From Rhodobacteraceae bacterium HLUCCO18 (GTDB lineage Bacteria; Pseudomonadota; Alphaproteobacteria; Rhodobacterales; Rhodobacteraceae), in assembly GCA_001314805.1 (NCBI GenBank), contig LJSY01000014.1, forward strand, positions 1-64,000: a DNA stretch of 64,000 nt, written 5' to 3'. Position numbers and translations under genes: made by a program. Shown one piece after another: positions 1-9,265 of this stretch (the first letter of the stretch is position 1; each line of letters starts with the position of its first letter). The notes beneath the pieces were generated by a model. That model was not told the origin of the DNA and searched no databases. It saw only the letters and a list, made by a program, of their open reading frames with translations.

Positions 1-264
1 CTGGGGATCGAGGCGCAGGGGGTCATCTGGCTCCGCGGGCTCGGCGCGGCGGGCGCGTGGAACACGCCCTTCGACGAGGGCTGGCGGGCCATGCGCGAGA
101 AGCCGGACGCTTTCGCCGAGGCGATGGCGGGCGCGGCGCAGGCGGCGCTGCGCGGTCAGGGCACGGCGCAGGTCGTCTCGGCCGCCGTCACCCCGCTGAC
201 GCAGCGCGCCCGGGACAATCGCGAACGCCTGGAAGGGCGCGGCCGGCGACGGTGGAAGGATTGA
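1..264 (+). CDS. partial conserved protein, C-terminal part
   Basis: Frame 1 is open from the first base to a TGA at 262-264, giving 87 residues with no start inside the window. The reading includes GVIWLRGLGAAGAWNTPFDEG followed by an alanine-rich stretch and a basic tail ending GRRRWKD. The composition (Ala/Arg-rich, helical, basic end) resembles small phasin-like roseobacter proteins, but I do not recognise the family. The track ORF at 57..293 is a shadow in another frame. It is followed by a 134-nt gap before the cyclase gene on the same strand. Confidence 0.5.
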   Translation: MGIEAQGVIWLRGLGAAGAWNTPFDEGWRAMREKPDAFAEAMAGAAQAALRGQGTAQVVSAAVTPLTQRARDNRERLEGRGRRRWKD

Positions 265-398
265 AGAAGACCGCTCTGGCCGCGCGCGGATAACGCTTGG
301 CGGAGATGGCGAGGCAAGGGTCGCGACGGCGGATCATCGGGCAGGTGATCGACAACAGGGCCACCACGCGCGGCCCGCAGAGGGGAAGGACGAGACCG

Positions 399-1223
399 AT
401 GTGCGATATCTGCGTGATGAACAGCGTGAAGGAGCGGATGCTGACGCGCCGCAATTTCTTCAAGGGCACGGCGGCCGCTGCGGGTGCGGCGACGCTGGGC
501 GCGGCCGCGAGTCGTCCGGTAATGGCGCAGGCGCCCCGGACGATCCACGACATGACTCATGAGCTATCCGAGGAGTTTCCGACCTTCGGCGGCGTTCCGG
601 GGATCACCTATGACAAGCAGTTCGACATGGCTGCGGATGGCTACAACCTCTACGTGCTCAGCGTGAACGAGCATACCGGCACCCATATCGACGCGCCTTT
701 GCATTTCAGCGCCGACGGCCAGTCGGTGGCCGAGATCCCGGTGGAAAGCCTTGCCTGTCCGCTCTGCGTCATCGACATCCGGGCGCGCGCCTCCGAGGAT
801 CGCGACACGCAGGTGACGCCCGACGACCTGACCGCGTGGATCGCCGAGCATGGCGACATCCCCGACGGGGCCTGCGTGGCGATGAATTCGGGCTGGGCCG
901 CGAAGCTTGGCACCGACGAATTCCGCGGCGCGGATGCCGCGCGCGGCGGGTCGCTGCATTTTCCGGGCTTTCATATCGAGGCCACGCAGATGCTGCTGGA
1001 GCAGACGAACGCGGTGGCGATCGCGGTCGACACCCTGTCGCTCGACCACGGGCCGTCGCCGGATTTCGCCACCCATTACGCATGGCTGCCGGCTGGCCGC
1101 TACGGGATCGAGTGCCTCGCGGGGCTCGACATGATGCCGCCGTCGGGTGCGACGCTGATGGTCGGCGCGCCCAAGGTGCGCGGCGGCACCGGGGGTCCTG
1201 CGCGCGTGATGGCGCTGGTCTGA
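399..1223 (+). CDS. Tat-exported cyclase family protein (kynurenine formamidase-like)
   Basis: A 274-residue metal-dependent hydrolase of the cyclase family (PF04199). The motif HTGTHIDAPLHF near residues 90-100 holds the zinc-ligand pattern HxGTHxDxPxHF of this fold. A twin-arginine signal (RRNFFKG, then an Ala-rich segment ending VMAQA) predicts export folded to the periplasm. I chose the ATG at 399 because GGAAGGA lies 9 bases upstream; the track start at 297 has no such site. The stop overlaps the next start (ATGA), so it is co-translated with an AhpD-like protein. The substrate cannot be told from sequence; relatives open arylformamides or cyclic amides. Confidence 0.85.
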   Translation: MCDICVMNSVKERMLTRRNFFKGTAAAAGAATLGAAASRPVMAQAPRTIHDMTHELSEEFPTFGGVPGITYDKQFDMAADGYNLYVLSVNEHTGTHIDAPLHFSADGQSVAEIPVESLACPLCVIDIRARASEDRDTQVTPDDLTAWIAEHGDIPDGACVAMNSGWAAKLGTDEFRGADAARGGSLHFPGFHIEATQMLLEQTNAVAIAVDTLSLDHGPSPDFATHYAWLPAGRYGIECLAGLDMMPPSGATLMVGAPKVRGGTGGPARVMALV

Positions 1224-1618
1224 TGGCGACGGTTCCGCTGCTGTCCGACGCGGAGCTCACGCCGGAGGCGGCTGAGGTCTTCGCCGAGATCCGTGCCGCC
1301 CGCGGCACGGATTACGTCAACGATTTCTGGCGCGCGATGGCCCATGACCCGGCGGCGCTGCGGGCGCTCTGGGACCGGCTGAAGGAGGTGATGGCGCCGG
1401 GCGCGCTCGACCCGCTGGTGAAGGAGATGATCTACGTCGCCGTCTCCACCGCCAACGGGTGCCAGTACTGCATCCACAGTCACACGGCGGCGGCGAAGGG
1501 GAAGGGGATGACGCCTGATATGCACGCGGAGTTGTTGGCGGTGATCGGGATGGCGATGCAGACCAACGGGCTGGTAACGGGGCTGGGCGTGGAGCCGGAC
1601 GAGGTGTTCAAGGCGTGA
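1223..1618 (+). CDS. carboxymuconolactone decarboxylase / AhpD-like protein
   Basis: A 131-residue all-helical protein of the CMD/AhpD family. The redox-type motif NGCQYCIHSH (CxxC followed by xxH) near residues 80-90 is the AhpD active-site pattern, so a peroxidase or thiol-redox role is more likely than lactone decarboxylation. Its ATG overlaps the TGA of the cyclase gene, which argues for one operon. There is no signal peptide, so unlike its partner it stays in the cytoplasm. Confidence 0.85.
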   Translation: MATVPLLSDAELTPEAAEVFAEIRAARGTDYVNDFWRAMAHDPAALRALWDRLKEVMAPGALDPLVKEMIYVAVSTANGCQYCIHSHTAAAKGKGMTPDMHAELLAVIGMAMQTNGLVTGLGVEPDEVFKA

Positions 1619-1926
1619 GGGTGGGTCGGGCCATAGAACCGAGGGCTGCCCCCGGCCGCGGGTGGGGGCACTGCCCCCGCCCGGGGGGGCGGTCGGGGGC
1701 AGCCCGACGTTGCCGTCGGGCGGGATGGTTGCATGGAGCGTTACCACCAGCCACGCTTTTGTCCGTACCAGGCAAGACAGATGACGCCCGTACCTGCCAA
1801 TTGAAGAAGAAACGCTGTGCTCGACATGCCGAATGCTCCTCTGCGGATCGTTTCGGCTCCTCATTTCTCACATCAAGTGCGCGATCTGCGGCGCTCTTTC
1901 CCTTTCCTTCATCGATGGACTAGCCC
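1619..1926. other. gene-free stretch upstream of ureC
   Basis: About 308 bases without a supported gene. The first part is extremely GC-rich and holds the inverted repeat listed separately. The second part (about 1735-1926) is lower in GC and may carry a promoter for ureC, but I see no clear -35/-10 pair. No remnant of ureA, ureB or ureD can be read in any frame, although these normally lie just upstream of ureC. Confidence 0.5.
1643..1705. repeat. GC-rich inverted repeat (possible terminator)
   Basis: GGGCTGCCCCC at 1643-1653 is perfectly complementary to GGGGGCAGCCC at 1695-1705, with further G-run/C-run pairing inside (TGGGGGCACTGCCCCC). It lies 25 bases after the AhpD-like gene. It has no T-run, so it is either a weak terminator or a relative of the hairpin part of the dispersed repeats in this window, without their ATG-containing tail. 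Confidence 0.5.
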
Positions 1927-3636
1927 ATGCCCACCCGCATCCCCCGCACGACCTATGCCGACATGTACGGCCCCACCACCGGCGACCGGGTGCGGCTGGC
2001 CGATACCGACCTGATCATCGAGGTGGAGCGTGACCTGACCACCTACGGCGAGGAGGTGAAATTCGGTGGCGGCAAGGTGATCCGCGATGGCATGGGCCAG
2101 TCGCAGCGCACCCGCGCCGAGGGGGCGGTGGACACCGTGATCACGAACGCGCTGATCGTGGATCACTCCGGTATCTACAAGGCCGATGTGGGCCTGCGCG
2201 ACGGGCGCATCCATGCCATCGGCAAGGCCGGAAACCCGGATACGCAACCCGGCGTCGACATCGTCATCGGACCGGGCACCGAGGCCATCGCGGGGGAGGG
2301 GCGGATCCTGACCGCCGGGGGCTTCGACGCGCATATCCATTTCATCTGCCCGCAGCAGATCGAGGATGCGCTTCATTCGGGCCTCACCACCATGCTGGGC
2401 GGCGGCACGGGGCCGGCGCATGGCACGCTTGCCACCACCTGCACGCCGGGGCCGTGGCATATCGGGCGGATGCTGCAATCCGCCGACGCCTTCCCGATGA
2501 ACCTCGCCTTCGCGGGCAAGGGCAACGCTTCGCGCCCCGCGGCACTGGTCGAGATGATCGAGGCCGGCGCCTGCGCCATGAAGCTCCACGAGGACTGGGG
2601 CACAACGCCCGGCGCCATCGACTGCTGTCTTTCCGTGGCCGACGACATGGACGTGCAGGTGATGATCCACACCGACACGCTGAACGAAAGCGGCTTTGTC
2701 GAGAACACTCTGGCCGCCATCGGCGACCGGACGATCCACGCCTTCCACACCGAGGGCGCGGGCGGGGGCCACGCGCCCGACATCATGAAGGTCGTGGGCT
2801 ACCAGAACATCCTGCCCAGCTCGACCAACCCGACGATGCCCTACACCGTGAACACGCTGGAAGAGCATCTGGACATGCTCATGGTCTGCCATCACCTCGA
2901 CAAATCCATCCCCGAGGACGTGGCCTTCGCCGAAAGCCGCATCCGGAAAGAGACCATCGCGGCCGAGGACATCCTGCACGACATGGGCGCGTTTTCCGTC
3001 ATGGCCTCCGACAGCCAGGCCATGGGGCGCGTGGGCGAGGTCATCATCCGCACGTGGCAGACCGCCGACAAGATGAAGAAGCAGCGCGGACGCCTGCCCG
3101 AGGAGACCGGCGAGAACGACAATGCCCGCGTGAAGCGCTACGTGGCGAAATACACCATCAACCCTGCCATCGTGCACGGGGTCTCGAAACACATCGGCTC
3201 GGTCGAGGTGGGAAAGCGCGCCGATCTCGTGCTCTGGAACACCGCGTTTTTCGGGGTGAAGCCCGAAATGGTGCTGATCGGCGGGACCATCGCCATGGCG
3301 CAGATGGGCGATCCCAACGCGTCGATCCCGACGCCGCAGCCGGTCTATTCGCGGCCCATGTTCGGCGCCTACGGCCGGTCGCTGGAACGCTCCTCCGTCA
3401 CCTTCGTGAGCCAGGCGGCGCAGGCGGCCGACATCGCCGGGGCGCTGGGGCTGGCCAAGGAGACCGTGGCCGTCGAGGGCATACGCAAGGTGCGGAAGGC
3501 CGACATGATCCACAACTCGGCCACGCCGCATGTCGAGGTGCACCCCGAAACCTACGAGGTCCGCGCCGACGGGGAGCTTCTGACCTGCGAACCGGCCACG
3601 GAACTGCCCCTCGCGCAGCGCTATTTCATGTATTGA
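1927..3636 (+). CDS. ureC: urease subunit alpha
   Basis: The catalytic subunit of urease, which hydrolyses urea to ammonia and carbamate at a di-nickel centre in the cytoplasm. It has 569 residues, the usual length. Nickel and catalytic residues are all present: HIH at 136-138, the carbamylated lysine K219 in AMKLHEDWG, the histidines of IHTDT and [13 protein letters not shown], the flap MVCHHL (C321, H322, H323) and D362 in ASDSQAMG. The product [20 protein letters not shown] is a typical N-terminus, but there is no good ribosome site before it. ureE, ureF and ureG follow, yet ureD, ureA and ureB are absent from the window, so the structural partners must be elsewhere or lost. Confidence 0.98.
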   Translation: MPTRIPRTTYADMYGPTTGDRVRLADTDLIIEVERDLTTYGEEVKFGGGKVIRDGMGQSQRTRAEGAVDTVITNALIVDHSGIYKADVGLRDGRIHAIGKAGNPDTQPGVDIVIGPGTEAIAGEGRILTAGGFDAHIHFICPQQIEDALHSGLTTMLGGGTGPAHGTLATTCTPGPWHIGRMLQSADAFPMNLAFAGKGNASRPAALVEMIEAGACAMKLHEDWGTTPGAIDCCLSVADDMDVQVMIHTDTLNESGFVENTLAAIGDRTIHAFHTEGAGGGHAPDIMKVVGYQNILPSSTNPTMPYTVNTLEEHLDMLMVCHHLDKSIPEDVAFAESRIRKETIAAEDILHDMGAFSVMASDSQAMGRVGEVIIRTWQTADKMKKQRGRLPEETGENDNARVKRYVAKYTINPAIVHGVSKHIGSVEVGKRADLVLWNTAFFGVKPEMVLIGGTIAMAQMGDPNASIPTPQPVYSRPMFGAYGRSLERSSVTFVSQAAQAADIAGALGLAKETVAVEGIRKVRKADMIHNSATPHVEVHPETYEVRADGELLTCEPATELPLAQRYFMY

Positions 3637-3643
3637 GAAGGGC

Positions 3644-4264
3644 ATGACCCTGCGCCTGATTCCCGCCCTCTGCCTTCTGGCCTCTCCCGTTCTGGCGCAG
3701 GACGGCTGCCCGCGCGGGCCCGGGGCGCTGGAAGCCGGCATCACCATCGATTTCGGAGCCATCGAGATCGATTACCGGCGCGAGGCCGGCGGCCGCATCC
3801 TCGAGACCGAGCGTTTCGAGGGCGAGGCCGAGGTCTGGTTCTATCGCAGCGATCCCACCGGCCTCATTAACGAGGCCTGGGCCGAGGGGCCCGACGGCAT
3901 CCCGGACGAGGCCACGCGTGAGAGCTACAGCTACGACTTCGCCGGCGGTCTGCCACGGGCCGAGCCCGGCACGAACTGGACCGGGCGCGAAACCTCGGTC
4001 ATCGGCGGGGTGGAGGAGGTGAACCTCGTCGCCTGGAGCTTTTCCAAGGTGGAGGCGTACACGATCGGCGGCTGCAGCTATGACGCCATCCGGATCTTCG
4101 AGACCCGGACCTCGCCCACGGACCCGGCGCAACCGCCATGGATCAGCCAGTATGTGCATCTGTTCGATCTGGGCATGTCGATCTTCCTCGGCGGGGACGA
4201 ACTGGGCATTGACCCCGCGCTCGAGGTGCCGCGCGCCATATTCATGACCGCCAAGGCACCCTGA
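3644..4264 (+). CDS. secreted hypothetical protein in the urease cluster
   Basis: A 206-residue protein starting 7 bases after ureC. A signal peptide (MTLRLIPALCLLASPVLAQ) predicts export; the mature part contains at least two cysteines (DGCPRG and GGCSYD) that could form a disulfide. I do not recognise a domain. Unknown proteins between urease genes are common in Rhodobacterales, but an exported one has no obvious part in nickel insertion. It could simply be co-transcribed. Confidence 0.75.
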   Translation: MTLRLIPALCLLASPVLAQDGCPRGPGALEAGITIDFGAIEIDYRREAGGRILETERFEGEAEVWFYRSDPTGLINEAWAEGPDGIPDEATRESYSYDFAGGLPRAEPGTNWTGRETSVIGGVEEVNLVAWSFSKVEAYTIGGCSYDAIRIFETRTSPTDPAQPPWISQYVHLFDLGMSIFLGGDELGIDPALEVPRAIFMTAKAP

Positions 4265-4432
4265 GGCGTGACCGGAATGCCGCAGTGCGGCATGGATGCG
4301 TTCCGGTCCCCGAAGCATCGACTGGACCCGCCACCGTTCGGTGTTAGCGTTTCGGCAGGGGAGGAGCCCCGAGGACACGGTCGCCCCCGACGATAGGCTG
4401 CCGGTCCGCCCATGAAAAATGGAGGCGCTCCA

Positions 4433-4654
4433 ATGACTTCAATCGCGAATCGCAACTATTCTCCGTCGCTCGGCACCCGCTTCGACGCCTATTTCTGCAT
4501 GCTCGGTCAGGGGATCGGCCCGCAGCATATCCGGGGTGCACGGCTGAAACGCGCCGTGCATCTCGACGGGCTTCCCGACGCCGCGTTGCGGCAGATGGGG
4601 ATTGCGCGCGCCGACATCCCCTCTATCGTGTTCCGGGACCTGTTCACCATCTGA
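4433..4654 (+). CDS. small DUF1127-like protein
   Basis: A 73-residue basic protein. The C-terminal half (LDGLPDAALRQMGIARADIP) fits the DUF1127 pattern of small, often arginine-rich regulators of alphaproteobacteria involved in RNA turnover or phosphate and carbon responses. I prefer the ATG at 4433 over the track start at 4412 because TGGAGG lies about 10 bases before it. It sits alone between the secreted protein and ureE, with a 168-nt leader, so it may have its own promoter. Confidence 0.65.
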   Translation: MTSIANRNYSPSLGTRFDAYFCMLGQGIGPQHIRGARLKRAVHLDGLPDAALRQMGIARADIPSIVFRDLFTI

Positions 4655-4703
4655 TCGCGCGGACCGCCTGAAGCGCCCGCGAGGTGTATGCGGAGGACCC
4701 TGC

Positions 4704-5216
4704 GTGGCACGTGACGAGACCGATCCGAACGCTATCGATCTGAAGGCGGGCGCCGTGCGCCGGGCGGGCGATTGGGACGGACCCGCGGGCGAGAGACTCG
4801 TGCTCGACTACGAGGGGCGCTTCCTGCGGCGCAAGCGCGTCCTGGCCGCTTCGGGTCGCGGCGTCATGGTGGACCTGCCCGAGACGGTCTCGCTCGACGC
4901 GGGCGACGCGCTGGAGGCCGAGGGCGGCCTGCTGGTCGAGATCGTCGCGGCGCCCGAGCCGCTTTTGCGGGTGTCCGGCGATCTGCCGCGTCTCGCCTGG
5001 CATATCGGCAACCGGCACACGCCGTGCCAGGTCGCGGGGGACCATCTGCTGATCCGGGACGACCACGTGCTCGCCGACATGCTGCGCCGGCTTGGGGCGG
5101 AGGTGACGGCGGTCACGGCGCCCTTCGTGCCCGAAGGCGGAGCCTATGGTCATGGCCGGACGCATGGTCATTCCCACGGGCCATCCGATGGGCCATCCGA
5201 TGGGCATTCGCACTGA
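4704..5216 (+). CDS. ureE: urease accessory protein UreE (nickel metallochaperone)
   Basis: A cytoplasmic chaperone that delivers Ni(II) to apo-urease through UreG. It has 170 residues from a GTG at 4704, which has CGGAGGA 6 bases upstream; the longer track ORF starts in the previous gene. The N-terminal domain holds LVLDYEGRFLRRKRVLA and the C-terminal domain LAWHIGNRHTPCQ, the usual UreE core with its metal histidine. The last 25 residues form a His-rich tail (HGRTHGHSHG, then two GPSDG units), encoded by a 12-bp tandem repeat. ureF starts 4 bases after the stop. Confidence 0.93.
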   Translation: MARDETDPNAIDLKAGAVRRAGDWDGPAGERLVLDYEGRFLRRKRVLAASGRGVMVDLPETVSLDAGDALEAEGGLLVEIVAAPEPLLRVSGDLPRLAWHIGNRHTPCQVAGDHLLIRDDHVLADMLRRLGAEVTAVTAPFVPEGGAYGHGRTHGHSHGPSDGPSDGHSH

Positions 5217-5220
5217 AACG

Positions 5221-5871
5221 ATGCGTGCCGAGGCCGATCTCCTGACGCTCACGCAATGGCTGTCCCCGGCCTTTCCGGTGTCCTCCTACGCCTATTCCCA
5301 CGGGCTGGAGGCCGCGATCTCGGCGGGCTCGGTCCATGATGGGGCGAGTGTGGCCGACTGGATCGCCACCGTGATCGAGGCGGGCAGCGGGCGGACCGAC
5401 GCTATCGTGCTGGCGGCCGTTTTGCGCGATGCTGCCGATCCGGGCGCGCTGTCGGAGATGGCGCGCGCGCTGGCAGGCTCCGCCGAGCGCTGGGAGGAGA
5501 CGCGCGCCCAGGGCGCGGCCTTCGCCGCCACGCGCCGTGCAATGGGGGCCGACGCCGCCGACCGACCCTATCCCGTCGCCGTGGGGGAGGCCGCGCGGGG
5601 GCTGTCGCTGGCCCACGGGATCGTGGTGTCGCTGTACCTGCAGGCCTTTGCCGGGACGCTCGTCTCCGCGGCCGTCCGCTTCGTCCCGCTGGGGCAGGCG
5701 GAGGGGCAGCGCATCATGGCGGGCCTCGCGCCGCGGATCGAGGCGGTCGCGCGTGCGGCCGTGGCGCTGGCCCCAAAAGAGGTCGAGGACGCGTTGGGCA
5801 GCGCGGCCTTCGGCGCGGATCTCGCGGCGATGGAACATGAGACCCAGGAGGTGCGGCTGTTCCGGACGTGA
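5221..5871 (+). CDS. ureF: urease accessory protein UreF
   Basis: A component of the UreD-UreF-UreG complex that activates urease; UreF controls the GTPase of UreG and nickel loading. 216 residues from the ATG at 5221. [21 protein letters not shown] near the N-terminus is the family signature, followed by an all-helical body. Its start lies 4 bases after ureE, so translation is probably coupled; the track start at 5146 would overlap ureE widely. Without ureD in the window, the complex depends on a gene elsewhere. Confidence 0.93.
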   Translation: MRAEADLLTLTQWLSPAFPVSSYAYSHGLEAAISAGSVHDGASVADWIATVIEAGSGRTDAIVLAAVLRDAADPGALSEMARALAGSAERWEETRAQGAAFAATRRAMGADAADRPYPVAVGEAARGLSLAHGIVVSLYLQAFAGTLVSAAVRFVPLGQAEGQRIMAGLAPRIEAVARAAVALAPKEVEDALGSAAFGADLAAMEHETQEVRLFRT

Positions 5872-5890
5872 GGCGCGTGGGGCATGCGGC

Positions 5891-5950
5891 GGGAGCGAGG
5901 GGTTTTCCACCCCTCGCGCTCCCCGGAGCGGTATTTTTGGAAAGATGAAG
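5891..5950 (+). repeat. dispersed hairpin repeat, copy A (upstream of ureG)
   Basis: A hairpin (GGGAGCGAGGGG pairing with CCCCTCGCGCTCCC) is followed by GTATTTTTGGAAAGATGAAG. The tail is identical to copy D at 35389-35408 on the other strand. The repeat fills the whole ureF-ureG gap, and its GATGAAGGG end lies just before the ureG start, so it may provide the ribosome binding site. Confidence 0.75.
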
Positions 5951-5959
5951 GGAAACGGG

Positions 5960-6571
5960 ATGGGAAGTTCGAACGGACCGCTTCGGGTGGGTATCGGTGG
6001 CCCGGTGGGTGCCGGCAAGACGACGCTGACCGAAGGGCTTTGCCGGGCGATGGCCGGGCGCTACTCCGTCGCCGTGATCACCAACGACATCTACACCGCC
6101 GAGGATGCCGAGTACCTCTTGCGCGCGCAGGTTCTGCCCGCCGACCGGATCAGGGGCGTCGAGACGGGGGGCTGTCCGCATACCGCGATCCGGGAGGATG
6201 CCTCGATCAATCTCGCCGCCGTGGCCGAGTTCCGCGCGCGCATCCCCGATCTGGACCTCGTGTTCATCGAATCGGGCGGCGACAACCTCGCCGCGACCTT
6301 CTCGCCGGAACTGGCGGACCTGACGCTTTACGTGATCGACACCGCGGCGGGGCAGGACATCCCGCGCAAGAAGGGGCCGGGCGTGACGCGTTCGGATCTC
6401 TTGATCGTGAACAAGGTCGATCTCGCGCCCCATGTGGGTGTGGATGCGGGCCAGCTGGAGGCCGACGCCGCCGCCGCGCGCGGCGACCGGCCCTTCGTCA
6501 TGGCGAGCCTGAGGACCGGCAAGGGGCTCGACCGGGTGGTGCGGTTCCTCGAAGAGGCCGGGGGGCTCTGA
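5960..6571 (+). CDS. ureG: urease accessory GTPase UreG
   Basis: A SIMIBI-class GTPase that couples GTP hydrolysis to nickel transfer into urease. 203 residues. The P-loop [10 protein letters not shown] lies at residues 13-22, the nickel-binding Cys-Pro-His is in [15 protein letters not shown], and NKVDLAP is the base-recognition motif. I chose ATG 5960 ([14 protein letters not shown]), matching the usual [14 protein letters not shown] start; an ATG at 5945 inside the dispersed repeat adds five residues. The gene ends the urease cluster and is convergent with the next gene, only 4 bases away. Confidence 0.95.
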   Translation: MGSSNGPLRVGIGGPVGAGKTTLTEGLCRAMAGRYSVAVITNDIYTAEDAEYLLRAQVLPADRIRGVETGGCPHTAIREDASINLAAVAEFRARIPDLDLVFIESGGDNLAATFSPELADLTLYVIDTAAGQDIPRKKGPGVTRSDLLIVNKVDLAPHVGVDAGQLEADAAAARGDRPFVMASLRTGKGLDRVVRFLEEAGGL

Positions 6572-6575
6572 GCCG

Positions 6576-7514
6576 TCAGACCCGGGCCGGCTTGCCCGAC
6601 CGCGCCTCGGCCAGAAGCGCGCTCAGCCGCTTGTCGCCCGAAACTGCGAGCCCGTGCTCGGCGATGAGCGCGGCGCGCTTCGGGCGTCCCTGTATCAGCG
6701 CCGCGCGCGCCCGCCGCACCATCGTGCCGGGGTTCCTGCGGCAGGCGTCCTTGAGTGCCGCGCGCACCGCGGCGGGGCTGGCCTCGTCGCGCTCCAGAAG
6801 GCGCAGGACGGGGATGCTGGCCTCCGCCTCCTGAAGGATGCGCGAGAAATCGCGTCCGGCGTGAGGAAGCCCGAGACGGGTGACGTTGGGCCCGGTATGC
6901 AGCGCCGCGTGGGCGGCCGGCGCGATCTCGGTCGGATCGTAGAGGACCAGCGCGCGCCCGGCGGTGGCAAGACCCGCCGGCCCAAAGCCCAGCGGACCCG
7001 GGAAAGGCAGGCGCCGGGCGCTGCGAAAGCGTCGCTCGAAAGGGGCGCGGGCGGGGTCGAGCGTGGCCACGGGGCCGGCCGCCAGAACCCGCGCGCCGGG
7101 GGCGAACCGGGCATAGGTGCAGGCGGCGAAACCGCAATCGGGGCCGACGCCGTAGAAGATGATGCGGGAAAACCCGTCGAAGACGCCGCGGGCCTGCAGC
7201 GTGCGGAAGAACCGCGTGAGCGCATCGTCGAGAAACCACGTCTCGCCGCGGGACATGACCGACAGAAGCGACCAGGACCGGCGGCGCACCATCTCGAACC
7301 CGGCCGGAAGCCCCTGGGCGGCCAGATCGCGGGCCCGTTCGGCGCGGTCGAACGCCACCAGGAGCGTGTCGCCCTCGTCCACGTAGAGGCCGAAGTGATT
7401 CTCGCCGATCCGGTCGAAAAGCCCGTGCTCTTCCCCGATCCGGGCCAGCCGGCCCATCCATGTAGCCTGACCGATACCGCCGGTTTTCGCGGGCCCGTGG
7501 TCTTCCTTCGACAT
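6576..7514 (-). CDS. roseobacter-type conserved protein (often mislabelled PAPS reductase)
   Basis: A 312-residue cytoplasmic protein. The order of motifs matches a Rhodobacterales family that I recall being annotated as phosphoadenosine phosphosulfate reductase, without the catalytic features of that enzyme: LLVAFDRAE, GFEMVRRRSWSLLSV, ETWFLDD, FYGVGPDCGFAACTYA, LDPARAPFERRFR and ALVLYDPTEIA. The FYGxGxxxGFAAxxY segment suggests an alpha/beta-hydrolase-like nucleotide or polysaccharide-related fold with tetratricopeptide-like helices at the C-terminus. The start at 7514 (MSKEDHG) has AGGGGATG upstream. Function unknown. Confidence 0.75.
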   Translation of the reverse strand: MSKEDHGPAKTGGIGQATWMGRLARIGEEHGLFDRIGENHFGLYVDEGDTLLVAFDRAERARDLAAQGLPAGFEMVRRRSWSLLSVMSRGETWFLDDALTRFFRTLQARGVFDGFSRIIFYGVGPDCGFAACTYARFAPGARVLAAGPVATLDPARAPFERRFRSARRLPFPGPLGFGPAGLATAGRALVLYDPTEIAPAAHAALHTGPNVTRLGLPHAGRDFSRILQEAEASIPVLRLLERDEASPAAVRAALKDACRRNPGTMVRRARAALIQGRPKRAALIAEHGLAVSGDKRLSALLAEARSGKPARV

Positions 7515-7767
7515 GTGTTGCGGCATCCCCTGACCGTGCGCCGATCCTCTCCCCCGGCGCTTGGGCATACCCTTGTTGCGGGAGTATTGCAAAGTGATGG
7601 AACGCCTGCGGCAAAACCGAGACTGGCGGTGATGCGGGCGGGTCGTTCCAAACGCCGCATCCTCGTCCGCAATGCGCCATGAGAGGGTCGCTTTCCCTTG
7701 ATAATCCATTTAGCCGGGCAGCTACTGTCTACGCAAACGTGCCAATCATCCGACGGAGAGACGATCC

Positions 7768-8259
7768 ATGAGCCCAATTGGACGTGCGCTGGTCGCTGCG
7801 TGCGTAACCTTTGGCATGTCCGCGCTTGGTGGCCATGCCGCGATGGCCTGCCCGACCAGGCCCAACCTGACGGCCTCCATCGTCGAGAGCCTCCCCGCCG
7901 ATTTCTCGCCCGACCCCTGGATGCGGACCATAACGGCCGGCGGACGCGTAAGGCTGCAGGACTGCGGGCTCAACTTCCCGGGCTATGTCGGCCGCAACCC
8001 CGATCTTCAGTTCGCTTTTTCAGGTGACGTGCCGTCAACCCCGTTCACGATTGCCTTGGAAGCCGAAGCCGGTTTCGACGGCATCCTTCTCGTCCGCACG
8101 CCGGACGGATCATGGCGCTACAGCGATGATTACCGTGGCAAGAATCCTGCGATCGTCTTCCGCAACCCTCGCGAAGGGCAATATTTCGTCTGGGCGGGGA
8201 GCTACGATCCGTCCTCCGACCGTGCCGCGCGGTTGATCGTGACGCGGATGAACCACTAG
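7768..8259 (+). CDS. secreted protein, possible pre-peptidase-like beta domain
   Basis: A 163-residue protein with a signal peptide (hydrophobic to GHAAMA, cut before CPTRP). Two cysteines in the mature N-terminal part could be bridged. The second half (FDGILLVRTPDGSWRYSDDYRGKNPAIVF, then GQYFVWAGSYDP) reads like the beta-sandwich found in bacterial pre-peptidase C-terminal domains, where such sequence describes secreted accessory domains. The function is not known. It has its own upstream region of about 250 bases. Confidence 0.7.
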   Translation: MSPIGRALVAACVTFGMSALGGHAAMACPTRPNLTASIVESLPADFSPDPWMRTITAGGRVRLQDCGLNFPGYVGRNPDLQFAFSGDVPSTPFTIALEAEAGFDGILLVRTPDGSWRYSDDYRGKNPAIVFRNPREGQYFVWAGSYDPSSDRAARLIVTRMNH

Positions 8260-8293
8260 GCTCCGAATTCAGGATGCCTTTTCGGGAGGAAGA

Positions 8294-9265
8294 ATGACAA
8301 CCGAGCTCGAGAACATGCCCGAACAGGCGCTGGCCTGGCACAGGGCGGGGCTGGGCGCCGTGCTGGCCACCGTGGTCGAGACATGGGGCTCCGCGCCGCG
8401 GCCCGTTGGCAGCCAGCTGGCGATCTCGGGCGAGGGCCACATGGCGGGTTCGGTCTCGGGTGGCTGCGTCGAGGGCGCGGTGGTGGTCGAGGCGATGGAG
8501 GCCGTCGCAACCGGCCAGCCGCAGATGCTGGAATTCGGCGTCTCGGATGACGAGGCCTTCGCCGTCGGGCTTGCCTGCGGCGGGCGCATCCGCGTCTGGC
8601 TGGAACCCGTGGGCGGCGCGCTGCCCGAGGCGATGCTGGCCCAGCTTGTGGCGGCGCGCGCCGCGCGGACACCCGTGGCCTACGTGGTGAACACGCAGAC
8701 CGGAGAGCGTCGCCTTGACGGAGCCGCGCAATGGGCCGAGCGCTTTCGCGCCGACCGGTCCGGCATGGAAGAGGACGGCGCGACCTTCGTTCATGTCCAC
8801 AACCCGCCCTTGCGCATGATCGTCGTGGGCGCCGTGCATATCGCGCAGGCGCTGGTTCCGATGGCGCGCATGGCGGGCTATGACGTGAGCCTCGTCGACC
8901 CGCGCCCGGCCTTCGCGCAGGAGACGCGCTTTCCGGACGAGACGGTGGTGGAGGACTGGCCGGACGAGGCGCTGGATGGGCTCGCGCCGGACGCACGCAC
9001 CGCGGTTGTCACGCTGACCCATGATCCCAAGCTCGACGATCCGGCGATCCTGCGGGCGCTTGGCTCCGACATCTTCTATCTCGGCTGTCTGGGCTCCAAC
9101 CGGACCCATGCCAAGCGCGTCGCGCGGCTGCGGGAGGCCGGCGTGAGCGAGGACGCGATCGCGCGAATACACGCGCCCGTGGGCCTCGATATCGGAGCGC
9201 GCGGGCCGGCGGAGATCGCGGTGTCGATCCTGGCCGAAGTCACCGCCCGCCTGCGCAAGGGATGA
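8294..9265 (+). CDS. xdhC: XdhC/CoxI family molybdenum-cofactor protein
   Basis: A maturation factor that binds and delivers sulfurated molybdenum cofactor to xanthine-dehydrogenase-family enzymes. 323 residues. The N-terminal XdhC/CoxI domain has ATVVETWGSAPRPVGSQL and GSVSGGCVEGAVV; the C-terminal Rossmann domain has RMIVVGAVHIAQALVPMA and FYLGCLGSNRTHAKR. It overlaps the next gene by 4 bases and lies just upstream of coxS and coxM, so it probably serves that hydroxylase. Confidence 0.93.
   Translation: MTTELENMPEQALAWHRAGLGAVLATVVETWGSAPRPVGSQLAISGEGHMAGSVSGGCVEGAVVVEAMEAVATGQPQMLEFGVSDDEAFAVGLACGGRIRVWLEPVGGALPEAMLAQLVAARAARTPVAYVVNTQTGERRLDGAAQWAERFRADRSGMEEDGATFVHVHNPPLRMIVVGAVHIAQALVPMARMAGYDVSLVDPRPAFAQETRFPDETVVEDWPDEALDGLAPDARTAVVTLTHDPKLDDPAILRALGSDIFYLGCLGSNRTHAKRVARLREAGVSEDAIARIHAPVGLDIGARGPAEIAVSILAEVTARLRKG

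Noticed and set aside
1643-1705. Sixth copy of the dispersed hairpin repeat
   Set aside because: The hairpin is similar but there is no GGAAAGATGAAG or TGCCAGGATGAA tail, so I keep it as a separate inverted repeat.
1909-3762. 617-aa ORF on the minus strand over ureC
   Set aside because: A shadow of ureC. The plus-strand protein has every urease active-site motif and the minus frame has no recognisable domain.
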